Assembly: GCA_965153355.1 (NCBI GenBank)
Contig: OZ231126.1
Span: 14,136,001-14,200,000 of the forward strand
Length of the DNA: 64,000 nucleotides
Source of the DNA: Flaccisagitta enflata
Taxonomy: Eukaryota > Chaetognatha > Sagittoidea > Aphragmophora
Reading direction: 5' to 3'
Part shown: piece by piece, positions 39,962-50,171 of the stretch
Layout: each line of letters begins with the position of its first letter
Numbering within the stretch: position 1 is the stretch's first letter
Program-made: the position numbers and the translations under genes
The notes under the pieces: generated by a model
The model's database searches: none
What the model was told of the DNA's origin: nothing
Seen by the model: the letters and a program-made list of their open reading frames with translations, nothing else

Positions 39962-41591
39962 ATTCTTCAAAAATCAGCTTTCATTAATACACAAAAAATG
40001 TTTATGCATATCGGTTTAATGATGGTTAAAGATGCGGGAGAAGAGAAAATTTCAATTGAAGATGGAGTTATCCCACCAGCTTCTCCTGCCCAACAATTAT
40101 TCCATGACATAAGTGTAACAATGTCGGATATGTCACTTTCAAGGCCCTCCACATATTATTCCATGCTAGTGCATATTCAACAGATGTTAGAGATTTCTAG
40201 ACCTGTTAAAGAATCCTGGTTGAATTTTTATGAGGGGTATGATGACGATATCGATGGAGCATACTCATCAGTTGACGAAGCTGTTGAAAAAAAAGGAGAT
40301 AAACTTATTGCAAAAAATGCCACTGGACGCAGAATGATTAAAATCTTGAATAAAAAAGTAAACGAATACTTAATCTCACTCGAAACTCCTTTAAAACACT
40401 TTCCAATTCTAATCCCTACGGTAATTTATAAATTGGCATATTTTTTAAAATTTTGAAAAAAAAAATTTTTTTTTTAAATTTTTATCCATTTTTTTTTAAC
40501 AGGGGTTACCAATTTCTCTACGCTGCTTCCTAACCTCTCCTCAGGTTAGATTAATGTAAATCTTAGCCACCTGAAAGTGGACAGAGGACAAAATATCAAT
40601 GCAGAATTTTGTAACATGCAACTAAAAAATTCATTTTTACTTTTTACACTTTTTATAGAAATATTTCGTGGTTCCAGCCAATAGCACTTGTAAACCCAAG
40701 TTTAAGATTACTGAAGGCAAAATCTTGGCGGAACTTCTTCTTCTAAAACCAAATCTCATTCTTGCAATTGAAAGTCGTATGGCCAAAAACTTTCTACAAG
40801 TGGACTTTCAGAGTAGATTCGTCAAAACATTCAGGTTTTTTTGTTTTGTTTTGATTGATTTTGTTTTTGTTTTATTTTTTAATTCTTTCTTTTTTTCTTT
40901 CTTTCTTTTTATATATGTTAGTATCGAGGTTGGCGTCCTGGAGAAAAATCTTCAAATTCACTGTCGTCAGGCATGTTCTTACATCATTTGCGGTTTCCAA
41001 GATAACGTGACACATTGCGGAAATTATCAGAAAAACTATTTTGAGTATACCAGATGCGGTATCCAAAATGCTTATGTAACTTGCAGCGCTGCTGATTTTC
41101 GAATTCCGTCTTTACCAATTCCTACCATTGGCGGACAACAATCCGGTGATTAAAACACACTTGAGACATAGCCATCACAAGTATTGAGACCAACCAATCA
41201 ACTTTGTGTATATATTAAACAATCAAAAAATTTTTAAATACCTATGCAGGCTACGATTTTACCAATTCAAGAGCATTGAAAGCCAGCTATTGGTATGTTT
41301 TGAATACCTTTGGCAAATTGACAAGTAATGCAGGAACCAAAGATTTCTCATTTGATTCCTGGAAAAGCCATAGATTCCTACTACCTTTTAATCTCTCGGG
41401 CGAGGATTCCATCACAGATCCAGAAAACAGAAGGAAAACCACTTTCCGCCCTATTGCAACAGCCAACGATTACTCACTTTATCTGCGTTTTAAAACGCCA
41501 ACAACCAGGTACCACTACCACCAATAACAAGGCCAAAATACATACCCTAGTCGCGTGCGGGGGAAGAGGAGAGGGATTGGCAAGAACAGTG

Positions 41592-41661
<70 letters not shown>

Positions 41662-41755
41662 TGTGATTCGCGTCATAGTTATCTATCTGCAGGCTAGGTC
41701 TATAGGGGTACTCTCTGACCGCACATGTATCAGAAATTTTGAACAAGATCAATAA
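39962..41755 (+). CDS. Major capsid protein, F54H12.2/Polinton type, 5' end in gap
   Basis: Similar in plan to the double-jelly-roll capsid proteins of Polintons and adintoviruses (F54H12.2-like). Near the start is the typical alternation of a hydrophobic core, LFHDISVTMSDMSLS, then a Tyr-rich YYSMLVHIQQML segment; further on is VVPANSTCKPKFKI. I infer exons 39962-40420, 40659-40834, 40922-41145, 41250-41508 and 41662-41755 (TAA). All four introns (238, 87, 104 and 153 bp) are GT-AG and the phases match. Without splicing, every exon end meets a stop or a low-complexity run. The fourth intron holds a GGAC-family end (near 41529) and a 67-bp poly-T. The N-terminus lies in the gap. The protease gene follows 20 bp downstream. 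Confidence 0.65.
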
Positions 41756-41775
41756 CAAGACAACAAGACAACAAA

Positions 41776-42336
41776 ATGTCATTTTCATCAAGAGAACTCA
41801 TAACCACAGACAAAGATTTAATGAAATATTTAAAGAAAATTCCGAAAGCACTAAAATTTATCAATAACGGAGCCCTCATTCTTCCTTATGATAAAATTTT
41901 AACATTAAAAGACAATATCTTTTTAAATAAAAGAAAAATGGCCATAGTGCTAAATTCTACACATTCACAAGAAATATATCAAACCACAGGCCACTGGTTC
42001 CTTCTGGCCTTAGACCTACGCAGTCGTAATAAACAATGCTTACTTGTTGATAGCTTGGCAAGCATGTATAGAGATAATAAGGATATAAAAGATACAATTG
42101 ACACTTTTTGTAGTACTCATCGCCTTTCATTGTCGCATTTCAATTTAACTACACAATCTCGGAAAAATGTATGTTGTGGTTTTTTTTTTATTTTCTATTT
42201 ACGACTTTTTACAGTACACAACATCCCACACTTTTTTAAAATAAAACAGCTTTTAAAAGATTATTCCTTGTTAGAACGCGAAAAATATGTCCTGAACCGT
42301 TCCTATAAATTATGTAAATTTGGTGTTTTGTCTTAA
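41776..42336 (+). CDS. Adenain-like cysteine protease
   Basis: A 186-residue protein of the adenovirus-type maturation protease family (C5/C48-like), which cleaves capsid precursors in virions. The catalytic set is visible: His73 in TGHWFLLALD, Asp92 in LLVDSLA, Gln127 in TTQSR, and Cys134 in NVCCGFF. The Gln-to-Cys spacing of seven equals that of adenovirus protease; Asp replaces its Glu, as in many relatives. Length is close to the about 200 residues usual for the family. The ATG at 41776 is the first in frame, just after the capsid stop. The reading frame is intact. Confidence 0.85.
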   Translation: MSFSSRELITTDKDLMKYLKKIPKALKFINNGALILPYDKILTLKDNIFLNKRKMAIVLNSTHSQEIYQTTGHWFLLALDLRSRNKQCLLVDSLASMYRDNKDIKDTIDTFCSTHRLSLSHFNLTTQSRKNVCCGFFFIFYLRLFTVHNIPHFFKIKQLLKDYSLLEREKYVLNRSYKLCKFGVLS

Positions 42337-42347
42337 TTTAGTGAAAC

Positions 42348-43334
42348 ATGGCAACATTTGTTTCCCTCCTTTGGTCACCTCTTCTTCACATTGTGAAAAC
42401 TTTATCCAACTTTTACAATAAACTTTTCTCTGAGCGTACAACACAATCTCTTACGAATGAGAGCATCGATATGGAAGACAAACCACGAGATGGCATCCCT
42501 GGAGACAACTTTGGAGACGACTCTGGCCCTGGAGACAACTCCAGAGATGGCTCTGGCTCTGGAGACAACTCTGGCTCTGGAAATGAAAAATCCGAAAAAT
42601 CCACGTCTGGGTCTCACTCTGGAGGCTCATCTGGCTCTGAAGACTCATCTGGCCCTGCAGACAACTCTGGAGACAACTCTGGCTCTGAAAACCAAAAATC
42701 CACATCTGGCTCTGGAGACAACTCTGATCCTGTAGGCGACAACTCTGGCTCTGGCTTCGCGAGCTCTGATGCCAGAGATTCCAACAAAAGACCCGGCCCT
42801 GACTCTGGCTCTGAAAACAAGAAATCCGAAAAGAAATCCACGTCTGGCTCTGGCTCTGAAGACAGCTCTGCCTCTGGAGGCGGCGCTGCCTGGGAAAGCG
42901 GTTTCTGGATGTCAGCTGGCTCGGATGGCTCAGATGTCAGAGGAGTCGGCCTAGGACCTGACTTAAAACCCGGCCCTAACAACGACATCCTCGATTCTGG
43001 ACCTGGAAGAACGTTGATCCTCATGCCTGACGCGACTGAAACCGAAGCAGGCCATCTTCTATTTGTCGAATTACGAAGCGGCTTTCGCATCATCGTCAAC
43101 AAATTTAAAGAAAAATTGCCTCCTAGTTTGCTTGACAAAAGCCCTCGAGAAAAAGAGCTTCACGCTCTTCAAGTCGCGATTCTTAAAAACAAGGACTTTC
43201 TTGAGGATCGAAAATTCCGTTTATGCCTCACGTCTGTCCCTTTATTTTTGTATTTGTTGAACGCGAATCCCGACCAATTGAAATTCTTAGAGCCTTTCAA
43301 TTTCGCACTGGCCTTTGCAAAAAAAAAAGAATAA
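42348..43334 (+). CDS. Acidic Ser/Gly/Asp-repeat protein of the virus-like cluster
   Basis: 328 residues, starting 11 bp after the protease stop. Residues 1-30 could form an amphipathic helix (MATFVSLLWSPLLHIVK). Residues about 45-190 are degenerate repeats of GDNSGSGD/SGSEDS type with Glu-Lys breaks. Residues 220-328 look globular (RTLILMPDATETEAGHLLFV, FRIIVNKFKEKLPPSLLDK). No family recognised. By position and its amphipathic start it could be an analogue of the membrane-active minor capsid proteins (adenovirus pVI type), but this is inference only. The repeat is almost certainly variable in length. Confidence 0.6.
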   Translation: MATFVSLLWSPLLHIVKTLSNFYNKLFSERTTQSLTNESIDMEDKPRDGIPGDNFGDDSGPGDNSRDGSGSGDNSGSGNEKSEKSTSGSHSGGSSGSEDSSGPADNSGDNSGSENQKSTSGSGDNSDPVGDNSGSGFASSDARDSNKRPGPDSGSENKKSEKKSTSGSGSEDSSASGGGAAWESGFWMSAGSDGSDVRGVGLGPDLKPGPNNDILDSGPGRTLILMPDATETEAGHLLFVELRSGFRIIVNKFKEKLPPSLLDKSPREKELHALQVAILKNKDFLEDRKFRLCLTSVPLFLYLLNANPDQLKFLEPFNFALAFAKKKE

Positions 43335-43573
43335 GTAGACTTACAATGTCACGAATTTTGTAAATATCATTATGATAGACAATAGACGAAGACGTCATAG
43401 TGATCATCGCATTAATCAATAGTCATTTAATATCCGAAATCATTGTAATCAATAATCGTATGATGTCTAATATCATAGTATCGTTTGCCTTTCAAAGTAA
43501 TCACCGTTTTAATATATAGTCATGTAATATCTTAAATCACCGTAATCGATAATCATATGTTCAATGTTCACAG

Positions 43574-44014
43574 ATGGAAAGTGGAAAACAGACAGATTCT
43601 GAATCAACTGTGCCAAAACAAGTTGAATCAGAACACCGATCGCCAAACCTGACACTACCAAGATTTCCGCCTCACCACCCAATCGATACTGTCCCACCTA
43701 CTAGTTTCTCAACCCACCTCGATCTGAACCACCCTAATCTACCATTACGTCCTAGGAAACTCGGCTTTGCCCTCTGCACTGTCGTACTAATCCTACTGAC
43801 CACCCAATTTGCATCAAATATCGCGCAAACCAAGTATTTTGCCGACCTTGTTGAGATTGAATCACACCACGAAAATCCATCTGTGCAGCAGCCATTCGCA
43901 ACCTGCATTGTCAACAATAGAAGCAAAACTCTAACTCTTATTTGTAAGAACGCTGTGACTCGTCGATATTCGTTGAGGGATTTAAATCTGGACACGTGCG
44001 GCTTTGGAGGATAA
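43574..44014 (+). CDS. Single-pass membrane protein of the virus-like cluster
   Basis: 146 residues; the ATG follows TTCACAG at 43574. The N-terminal half is Pro/His/Ser-rich and hydrophilic. A basic RPRK flank precedes one transmembrane helix at about residues 58-77 (LGFALCTVVLILLTTQF). The C-terminal domain has three Cys and an N-glycosylation sequon (NNRS). This suggests a type II topology, with the C-terminal domain outside or in the lumen. No homologue recognised. It sits between the repeat protein and the Arg-rich protein on the same strand. Confidence 0.55.
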   Translation: MESGKQTDSESTVPKQVESEHRSPNLTLPRFPPHHPIDTVPPTSFSTHLDLNHPNLPLRPRKLGFALCTVVLILLTTQFASNIAQTKYFADLVEIESHHENPSVQQPFATCIVNNRSKTLTLICKNAVTRRYSLRDLNLDTCGFGG

Positions 44015-44185
44015 TTTGCATGGATGCACAAGATCTTCAATTAAAGGCATTAAACAGGTAAACCTTACCTCAGGTTTAGCTAGTCTATATAAACAGCGAA
44101 TATAAATAATGATTCCATTCATAATTTTTCATCTTATATTAGAGAACTCATTCATTCACGAAAAAAAAAGAACAACCAAATCAAA

Positions 44186-44441
44186 ATGGGTCGTAGAAGA
44201 AGAAAACGGAAAGGAAACAATAGGCGACGTAGACGTAGACGCAGACGCAGAACAAAAGTACTTATGCATATTCTATATTACATACATACAGACATGGTAT
44301 GACATACTAAATTACATACATGTACATAAACATTGCATATCAACATTCTTGTTACAGGGTGCTGGAACATCACAAAAAAGTGCGTTACGTGGAGTGAAAA
44401 GAACAATAGCCAAACGAAGACGGAGACGAAAAACGAAATGA
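44186..44441 (+). CDS. Spliced Arg-rich core-like protein, 51 aa
   Basis: Exon 1 is 44186-44257, the intron 44258-44357 (100 bp, GTACTT...TTACAG), and exon 2 is 44358-44441. The join is phase 0. More than half of the residues are Arg or Lys: an N-terminal run (RRRRKRKG then ten Arg), a short spacer with GAGTSQKSALRG, and a second basic block RRRRRKTK. This composition matches protamine-like DNA-condensing core proteins; adenoviruses and adintoviruses encode such a small basic protein X (mu). The role is inferred from composition and neighbourhood. Reading through the intron gives a stop after 15 codons. Confidence 0.6.
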
Positions 44442-44555
44442 TTCTGTACAAACTCTTTCACTTGATATGGTCGTTGGAAAAAGTAAAAAACAAAGATTAA
44501 AAGCCTTTTTTAAAAAAAGGAAGATTAAGAATATCATTATTCTTTATATGTAAAT

Positions 44556-45140
44556 ATGGCTGAAGTTGAAGAAGATCACCCTTTTCAATACTTTCCTACT
44601 TATTCTTTAAATGAGCCAGATTATTCAATTTTAAGACACCGTTTATCCACTTTCATTGACTGGCCCCGTCATCGTTCCCAAACTCCATTACTTCTTGCGG
44701 CTGCGGGCTTTTACATGACTAATGCGTACAGAGGATCAGTAAGATGTTTTTGTTGTGGGCTTGAATTGAGAGATTGGGAACCTGGAGATATAGCAATGTA
44801 TGAGCATGAAAAATTCGCCCCTAATTGTCGCTTTATTATTGAAGAACGCGAAAAACGAGCCAAACGACATGGAACTGAAGATTTAACCCCTTTTATTCGC
44901 GCACTTGATTCTGCAAACAAAAATGATTTAGTTAATCATGGTGAAGATCTGCTTGTCAAAATCAGGTGTAAGGTGTGCTTCACCAAAGTAGCTAATACAC
45001 TATTGTTACCGTGTGCACACTTGGCCCTTTGCCCTGATTGTTGTTCGCGCATCCACCCATGCAATAGAATGTATCCTTACGATAGGAAGTGTCCAGTTTG
45101 TCGCTCACTCTTTCTGAATGAAATTCAAGTGTATCTGTAA
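44556..45140 (+). CDS. Inhibitor-of-apoptosis protein, BIR + RING
   Basis: 194 residues. BIR domain at about 25-95 with zinc ligands C64-x2-C67-x16-H84-x6-C91, exactly the family spacing (VRCFCCGLELRDWEPGD, YEHEKFAPNC). RING finger at 138-182 with C138-x2-C141, C153-A-H155, C159-x2-C162 and C179-x2-C182. Known relatives (baculovirus and insect IAPs) block caspases or ubiquitinate pro-apoptotic proteins. One BIR plus a C-terminal RING is the compact viral-type layout. It has no introns, unlike the capsid gene. AATAAA signals overlap or follow the stop (45140, 45171). As part of the cluster it probably keeps infected or host cells alive during replication; a captured host gene is the likely origin. 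Confidence 0.85.
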   Translation: MAEVEEDHPFQYFPTYSLNEPDYSILRHRLSTFIDWPRHRSQTPLLLAAAGFYMTNAYRGSVRCFCCGLELRDWEPGDIAMYEHEKFAPNCRFIIEEREKRAKRHGTEDLTPFIRALDSANKNDLVNHGEDLLVKIRCKVCFTKVANTLLLPCAHLALCPDCCSRIHPCNRMYPYDRKCPVCRSLFLNEIQVYL

Positions 45141-45176
45141 ATAAATGAAAATGTAACTCAATAACAATTCAATAAA

Positions 45177-45479
45177 TTCGATATAACCTTAATTGATTTA
45201 TACTTGTATTGCTTGCTCATTCTACTACAAAACTCAAACACAAAAAGCTAGCTTAATAAAAGACTAGAAACCTTTGCATATGACTTGTCTTATTTTTCGA
45301 ATGGGAGAAACCCTTAATGCTTTAAGTACCCCAAGGGTACCGATGGACTTGTAGCCGAAGCTACTGACCCTGTCCATTGTCAACCACCACTTTGGGACAC
45401 AGCCACAAAATTATTACACCTGCGGGGGTGTGTTAAGAGTATTTTTTTACCAAAAAAAAAACTAGCACTGAACTGTTAC
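45177..45479. other. Right flank of the virus-like cluster
   Basis: Unique DNA with a short palindromic TACCCCAAGGGTA at 45329; no terminal inverted repeat of a Polinton could be confirmed. Confidence 0.4.
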
Positions 45480-45615
45480 TGTCCCACTACTGGTAATCAT
45501 AAGTCATTATAGGTAATCATCGGTCATTATAGGTAATTATAGGTTATTATGCAATTATAGGTCATTAAAGTTAATTTAGATAATCATAGGTAGTTATAAA
45601 TAATTACAGGTAATA

Positions 45616-46384
45616 CAGTATGTTTTTTTCCGTTTGGAATATTGTATGACGACATAGCTTCAAAAGTTTTAAAGATAATTGAATTCTGTAAAAAGTTCCT
45701 GAAAGAGATGGGAAATGCATTTTATGATGTGAAACTCAAAGGTTTTTTTTACAAAAGATTGATCCTTGAATATTTACAGAACTAGATGTTACTGCATGTC
45801 CAAATTGTTTCTTTGCAAAAAATTGTGAATTGGACTATTTCTCTTTAAATCGCTCTCATTTCTAAACGGTTTGAGCTACTGACACCAGATTGGGCTCAAA
45901 TGGAAGGTATTTTGAAGGAGTTTTTGGGCAACCTGAGTTGAAATGCTCATTTTTTATCTGAGATGGTTTAGTGACCTTTGAATCAAATCCTGATCAAAAT
46001 TTCAATTGAGACATCACTTGCCTTCATGCCTAATGTAAAATAACACAAAAGAAAAGTTTCCCTCTTTGTATTTCTTAAAATTACTGCAAATTAGCTTTAA
46101 TTTGGGACCAATCTGGTATTTTTAGCTTAATCCGTTTAGAAATGACAGCAATTTAAAGAAAATCTGTTCAGCAAGAAACTTTAAAAAATGGTGATTTTGG
46201 CTGATTTTGATCAACATTTCTTCACCAGTCAAATGGTTCAGATTTTTGTAAAAAAGTCCTGCGAATTTCACATCATAGAATGCATTTCCAATATCTTCCA
46301 GGAACTTTTTTCAGAATTCAATTATCTCTAAAACTCTAGGAGTTACATCGTCATAGAATATTCCAAACGAGAAAAAACATACTG
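45616..46384. mobile_element. Tc1/mariner-type foldback MITE
   Basis: CAGTATGTTTTTTTC and GAAAAAACATACTG termini flanked by TA on both sides; inverted similarity continues for more than 130 bp (for example GGAAATGCATTTTATGATGT against ACATCATAGAATGCATTTCC). Confidence 0.85.
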
Positions 46385-47132
46385 TAATAGGTCATCATAG
46401 GTGATTATAGGTAATTAAAGATAATTATAGGTTATTATGCAATTATAGGTTATTATGCAATTATAGGTCATTATAGGTAATTATAGGTCATTATAGGTAA
46501 TTATAGGTTATTATGCAATTATAGGTCATTTTTGGTCAGTATGTAACCATAGGTAATTATAGGTAATTATAGGAAATTATAGGCCATTACAGGTAATTAT
46601 AGGTAATTATAGGTCATTATGTAATTGAAGGTAATTATAGGTCATAATAGGTAATTATAGGTCATTATGCAATTATAGGTCATTATTGGCAATTATAGGT
46701 CATTATGTAATTATAGATAATTATAGGTAATTATAGGTAATTATAGGTAAGTATAGGTCATTTTGTAATTATAGGTAATTACAGGTCATTATAGGTCATT
46801 ATAGGTAATTATTGGTAATTAAAGGTCTTTATGCAATCATAGGTAATTATAGGTAATCAAAGGTCATTAAAGGCAATTATAGGTCATTATGTAATTATAA
46901 GTAATAATAGCTAATTATAGGTCATTGTAGGTAATTAAATGTCAATAGACAATTCTAGGTAATTATAGGTCATTATTCAGTTATAGGTAATCATAGCTAA
47001 TTATAGGTAATTATAGGTCATTATGCAATTATAGGTAATTATAGGTAATCATAGGTCATTATAGGTAATTATTTGGTCATTATGTTATAATAGGTAATTA
47101 TGGGCAATTATGGGTAATCATAGGTCAATATA

Positions 47133-47478
47133 CCGTATTTGCTCCCTTTAACGCCCCTCCTCCATTTAACACCCCCCCCCAATTTTTCCAATGAACATTT
47201 GTCATTTTATAAAGAATTTATTATAGATCAATGAAGAAAAACTGATGAAATATATTGATAACAGTCTTTGTCTTTAAACATCATAGGGGAGGGACAAAAT
47301 TTTGGATACAGTATATGAACTGAAGTATGTTTTTTACCAAGAAATAAAAGGATATTGAAGAATAAATTGAAAAACCAAATATGCTTGATTGTAAAAGGGG
47401 GCGCTAATTGGAGCACAAACTGACAATGTTGAATTTCAATTTCAAAAGCGCCCGGGGCGCTAATTGGAGCAAATACGG
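47133..47478. mobile_element. TA-flanked MITE, CCGTATTTGCTCC ends
   Basis: Inverted termini CCGTATTTGCTCC and GGAGCAAATACGG with flanking TA dinucleotides. Subterminal CCTTTAACGCCCC is matched by GGGGCGCTAATTGG. Inserted in the minisatellite. Confidence 0.85.
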
Positions 47479-47861
47479 TAGGTAATTATTGGTCCATATG
47501 TAATTATAGGTAATCATAGGTCTTTATAGGTACTTATAGGTCATTATTTAATTATGGGTAATTATATGTAATTATAGGTAATCATAGGTCATTATAGGTA
47601 ATTATAGGTCATAATGTTATTATAGGTAATTATGGGTAATTCTAGATAATCATACGTCATTATAGGTAATCATTGGTCCATATTTAATTATAGGTAATCA
47701 TAGGTCTTCATAGGTACTTATAGGTCATTATTTAATCATGGGTAATTATAGGTAATTTTAGGTCATTATAAGCAATTATAGGTCAATAGGTAATTATTGT
47801 CATTATCGTCATTACAGGAAATAACTTTCTTCTATAATTAGGCGATTATATAATTAAGTAA

Positions 47862-47896
47862 GTCTCGCACGCAACTTATAGGTGTTGGCCTTGTTT
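47862..47896 (-). mobile_element. GGAC-family 5' terminus only
   Basis: GTCTCGCACGCAACTTATAG then GTGTTGGCCTTGTT, the reverse of a subtype A start, facing away from the full copy at 47978. Confidence 0.65.
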
Positions 47897-47977
47897 TACT
47901 ACAAACAATTGCAAAATATAAAAGTCGATAATAAGGGCAAGAATCATCAGTCAATCTTTTTTAGCGGCTTTAAAGAG

Positions 47978-49567
47978 AACAAGGCCAACACCTATAAGTC
48001 GCGTGCGAGACATAAAAAACTGAATTGACCTGACTCCTTATTGTATCTTTTTAATCAACATGACTAAATAGGGAGAAATATAAGAAATGAATAAAATGAT
48101 TTAGTTGACTAGATTGACTTAAATGAATTGATGAATAGAATCAGCTTAATGAGGTTTTGGAGGCCGTGGAAACCCACCCAATTACAGGCTGGGACCACTG
48201 GAAAAAGCGGGGACTTTTGAAATTGAGTCAAATTAATCAACTCTATCAACCCAATCAATGAAAAATGACTAAACCATGCAGACTTAAAACAGACTTTAAC
48301 CCGCAGACCTTAACCAGCAGACTTAAACCAGCAGACTTAGACCAGCAGACTTAAACCAGCAGACTTAAACCAGCAGACTTAAACCAGCAGACATAAATCA
48401 GCATACTTAAACCAGCAGACTTAAACCGGCAGACTTCAACCGGCAGACTTAAACCGGCAGACTTAAACCGGCAGACTTAAACTGGCAGACTTAAACCAGC
48501 AGACTTTAACCAGCAGACTTAAACCAGCAGACTTAAACAAGCAGACTTAGACCAGCAGACTTAAACCAACAGACTTAAACCAGCCAACTTAAACCAGCAG
48601 ACTTAAACCAGCAGACTTAAACCAGCAGACTTAAACCAGCAGACTTAAACCAGCAGACTTAAACCAGCAGACTTAAACCAGCAGACTTAAACCAGCAGAC
48701 TTAAACTAGCAGACTTGAAATGACATAAATGACCAAAACATACCAAAAAACATAAATGACCATAACATACCAAAAAACATGAATGTCCAAAAAACCAAAA
48801 AACCAAAACACTAAAAAACCAAAAACCAAAATACCAAAAAACCAAAATACTGAAAACACCAAAAACCAAAAAACATAAATGACCAAAACATACCAAAAAA
48901 CCATATTACATGACCAAAAATGACCTGAAATGTCCCAAAAAAACAAAAAACCAAAAACCAAAAACCAGAAACCAGAAACCAAAAGACAAAAAAAACAAAA
49001 AAACAAAAACCAAAAAACCAAAAAATCAAAAAATAAAAAAACCAAAAAACTAAAAAAAACTAAAAATTAAATGACAAAAACCTACCCAAAAAAACATGTT
49101 AAATGACCAAAAACCAAAAAACAAAAAACCAAAAAACAAAAAAATCAAAAAACCAAAAACCAAAAACCAAAAACCAAAAACGAAAAAACCAAAATACATC
49201 AATGACCAAAACATACCAAAAAACCATGTTAAATGACCAAAAATGACCTGAAATGTTCCAAAATGACTTCAGATGACTTTAAACTACTTTAAATGCCCAA
49301 AAACGACACAAATGACTTAAATGAACAAAGTGACGTAAATGATCAAAAATGACCAAAAATGACTAAGAGCAACCAAAAATGACCAAAAATGACCAAAAAA
49401 TGACTCAAAATAACTCCAGACAACTCAAAATGACCAAAAACGATGCAAAAAGCAAAGTGTTACGGACCGACGGACCGACGGACCAACGGACCGACGGACC
49501 AACGGACCGACGGACCGACGGACGGACTGACCGATGGAGCGGGTTGTAGTGTCGCGTGCACGCAACT
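47978..49567 (+). mobile_element. Expanded GGAC-family element, 1.6 kb
   Basis: Starts AACAAGGCCAACACCTATAA, ends with (GGAC/GACC)n, GCGGGTTGTAGTGTCGCG and TGCACGCAACT plus A-run. The interior is filled with a 14-bp minisatellite (CAGCAGACTTAAAC, 48298-48715) and AAATGACCAAAA / AAAAACC units (48716-49440). Confidence 0.85.
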
Positions 49568-49748
49568 AAAAAAATAAGTTTTAGGATGGAAGCCTTTTTC
49601 TACTACTTCACTCCAGCTCATCAGCTTCGTAAAAGTCAAAGATTTGAGGAAGAACCAAATCTACTATTCAGTTGTTGTAAATAGTAACAGTTTGCTATGT
49701 CAAAGTTAAATGAGGCTGGATACACAGCACTCCAGCTGTTGACAGTTG

Positions 49749-49754
<6 letters not shown>

Positions 49755-49834
<80 letters not shown>

Positions 49835-50016
49835 GAGATGATTAAAGATTAAGAGAGAGGGAGTAAAAGAATATGGTGTCTCAGGGAACAGAATTCTGGG
49901 CCCTGAGATTATGGGATTTTTTGGGGCCCTGAGACTTTGTACCCTCGGGGCCCCGCGTCGCGCCCCTCAGTCTGTCTCTGGGGGATTTTGATTCTCTCTC
50001 TAGACTTCAAAATCCC

Positions 50017-50107
<91 letters not shown>
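49755..50107. repeat. Two (AG)n tracts around a hairpin
   Basis: (AG)n at 49755-49830 and 50018-50107. Between them, CTCTGGGGGATTTTGA and TCAAAATCCCCCAGAG (about 49976-50023) form a 16-bp inverted repeat directly abutting the second tract. Confidence 0.85.
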
Positions 50108-50110
<3 letters not shown>

Positions 50111-50171
50111 ACAGACGGAATGATAGACGGACAGACAGATTTATCCAGAACAAAAAACCGATAGACAGTAC

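Larger units (their letters stand above)
39962..45176 (+). mobile_element. Polinton/adintovirus-like structural gene cluster
   Basis: Six genes in about 5 kb, all plus strand, with short spacers: capsid protein, adenain-like protease, two unknown proteins, an Arg-rich core-like protein and an IAP. Capsid plus adenain-like protease is the diagnostic pair of Polintons and adintoviruses. Protein-primed DNA polymerase, integrase, packaging ATPase, penton and terminal inverted repeats were not found here. The element is therefore partial, or it extends into the gap. Host repeats on both sides and a host transposon fragment in a capsid intron indicate that it is integrated. Confidence 0.75.
45480..47860. 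repeat. AT-rich minisatellite (GGTAATTATAGGTCATTATA)n
   Basis: Degenerate array of about 10/20-bp units (ATAGGTAATT, ATAGGTCATT, ATGCAATT), interrupted by two MITEs (45616-46384, 47133-47478). The orientation and the terminus at 47862-47896 suggest it may be the overgrown core of a minus-strand GGAC-family copy. Confidence 0.9.

Noticed and set aside
48687-49045. Phe/Trp/Leu-rich membrane-like ORFs
   Set aside because: They are translations of AAATGACC/AAAAACC minisatellite units inside an expanded GGAC-family element. The same happens at 57163-57611.
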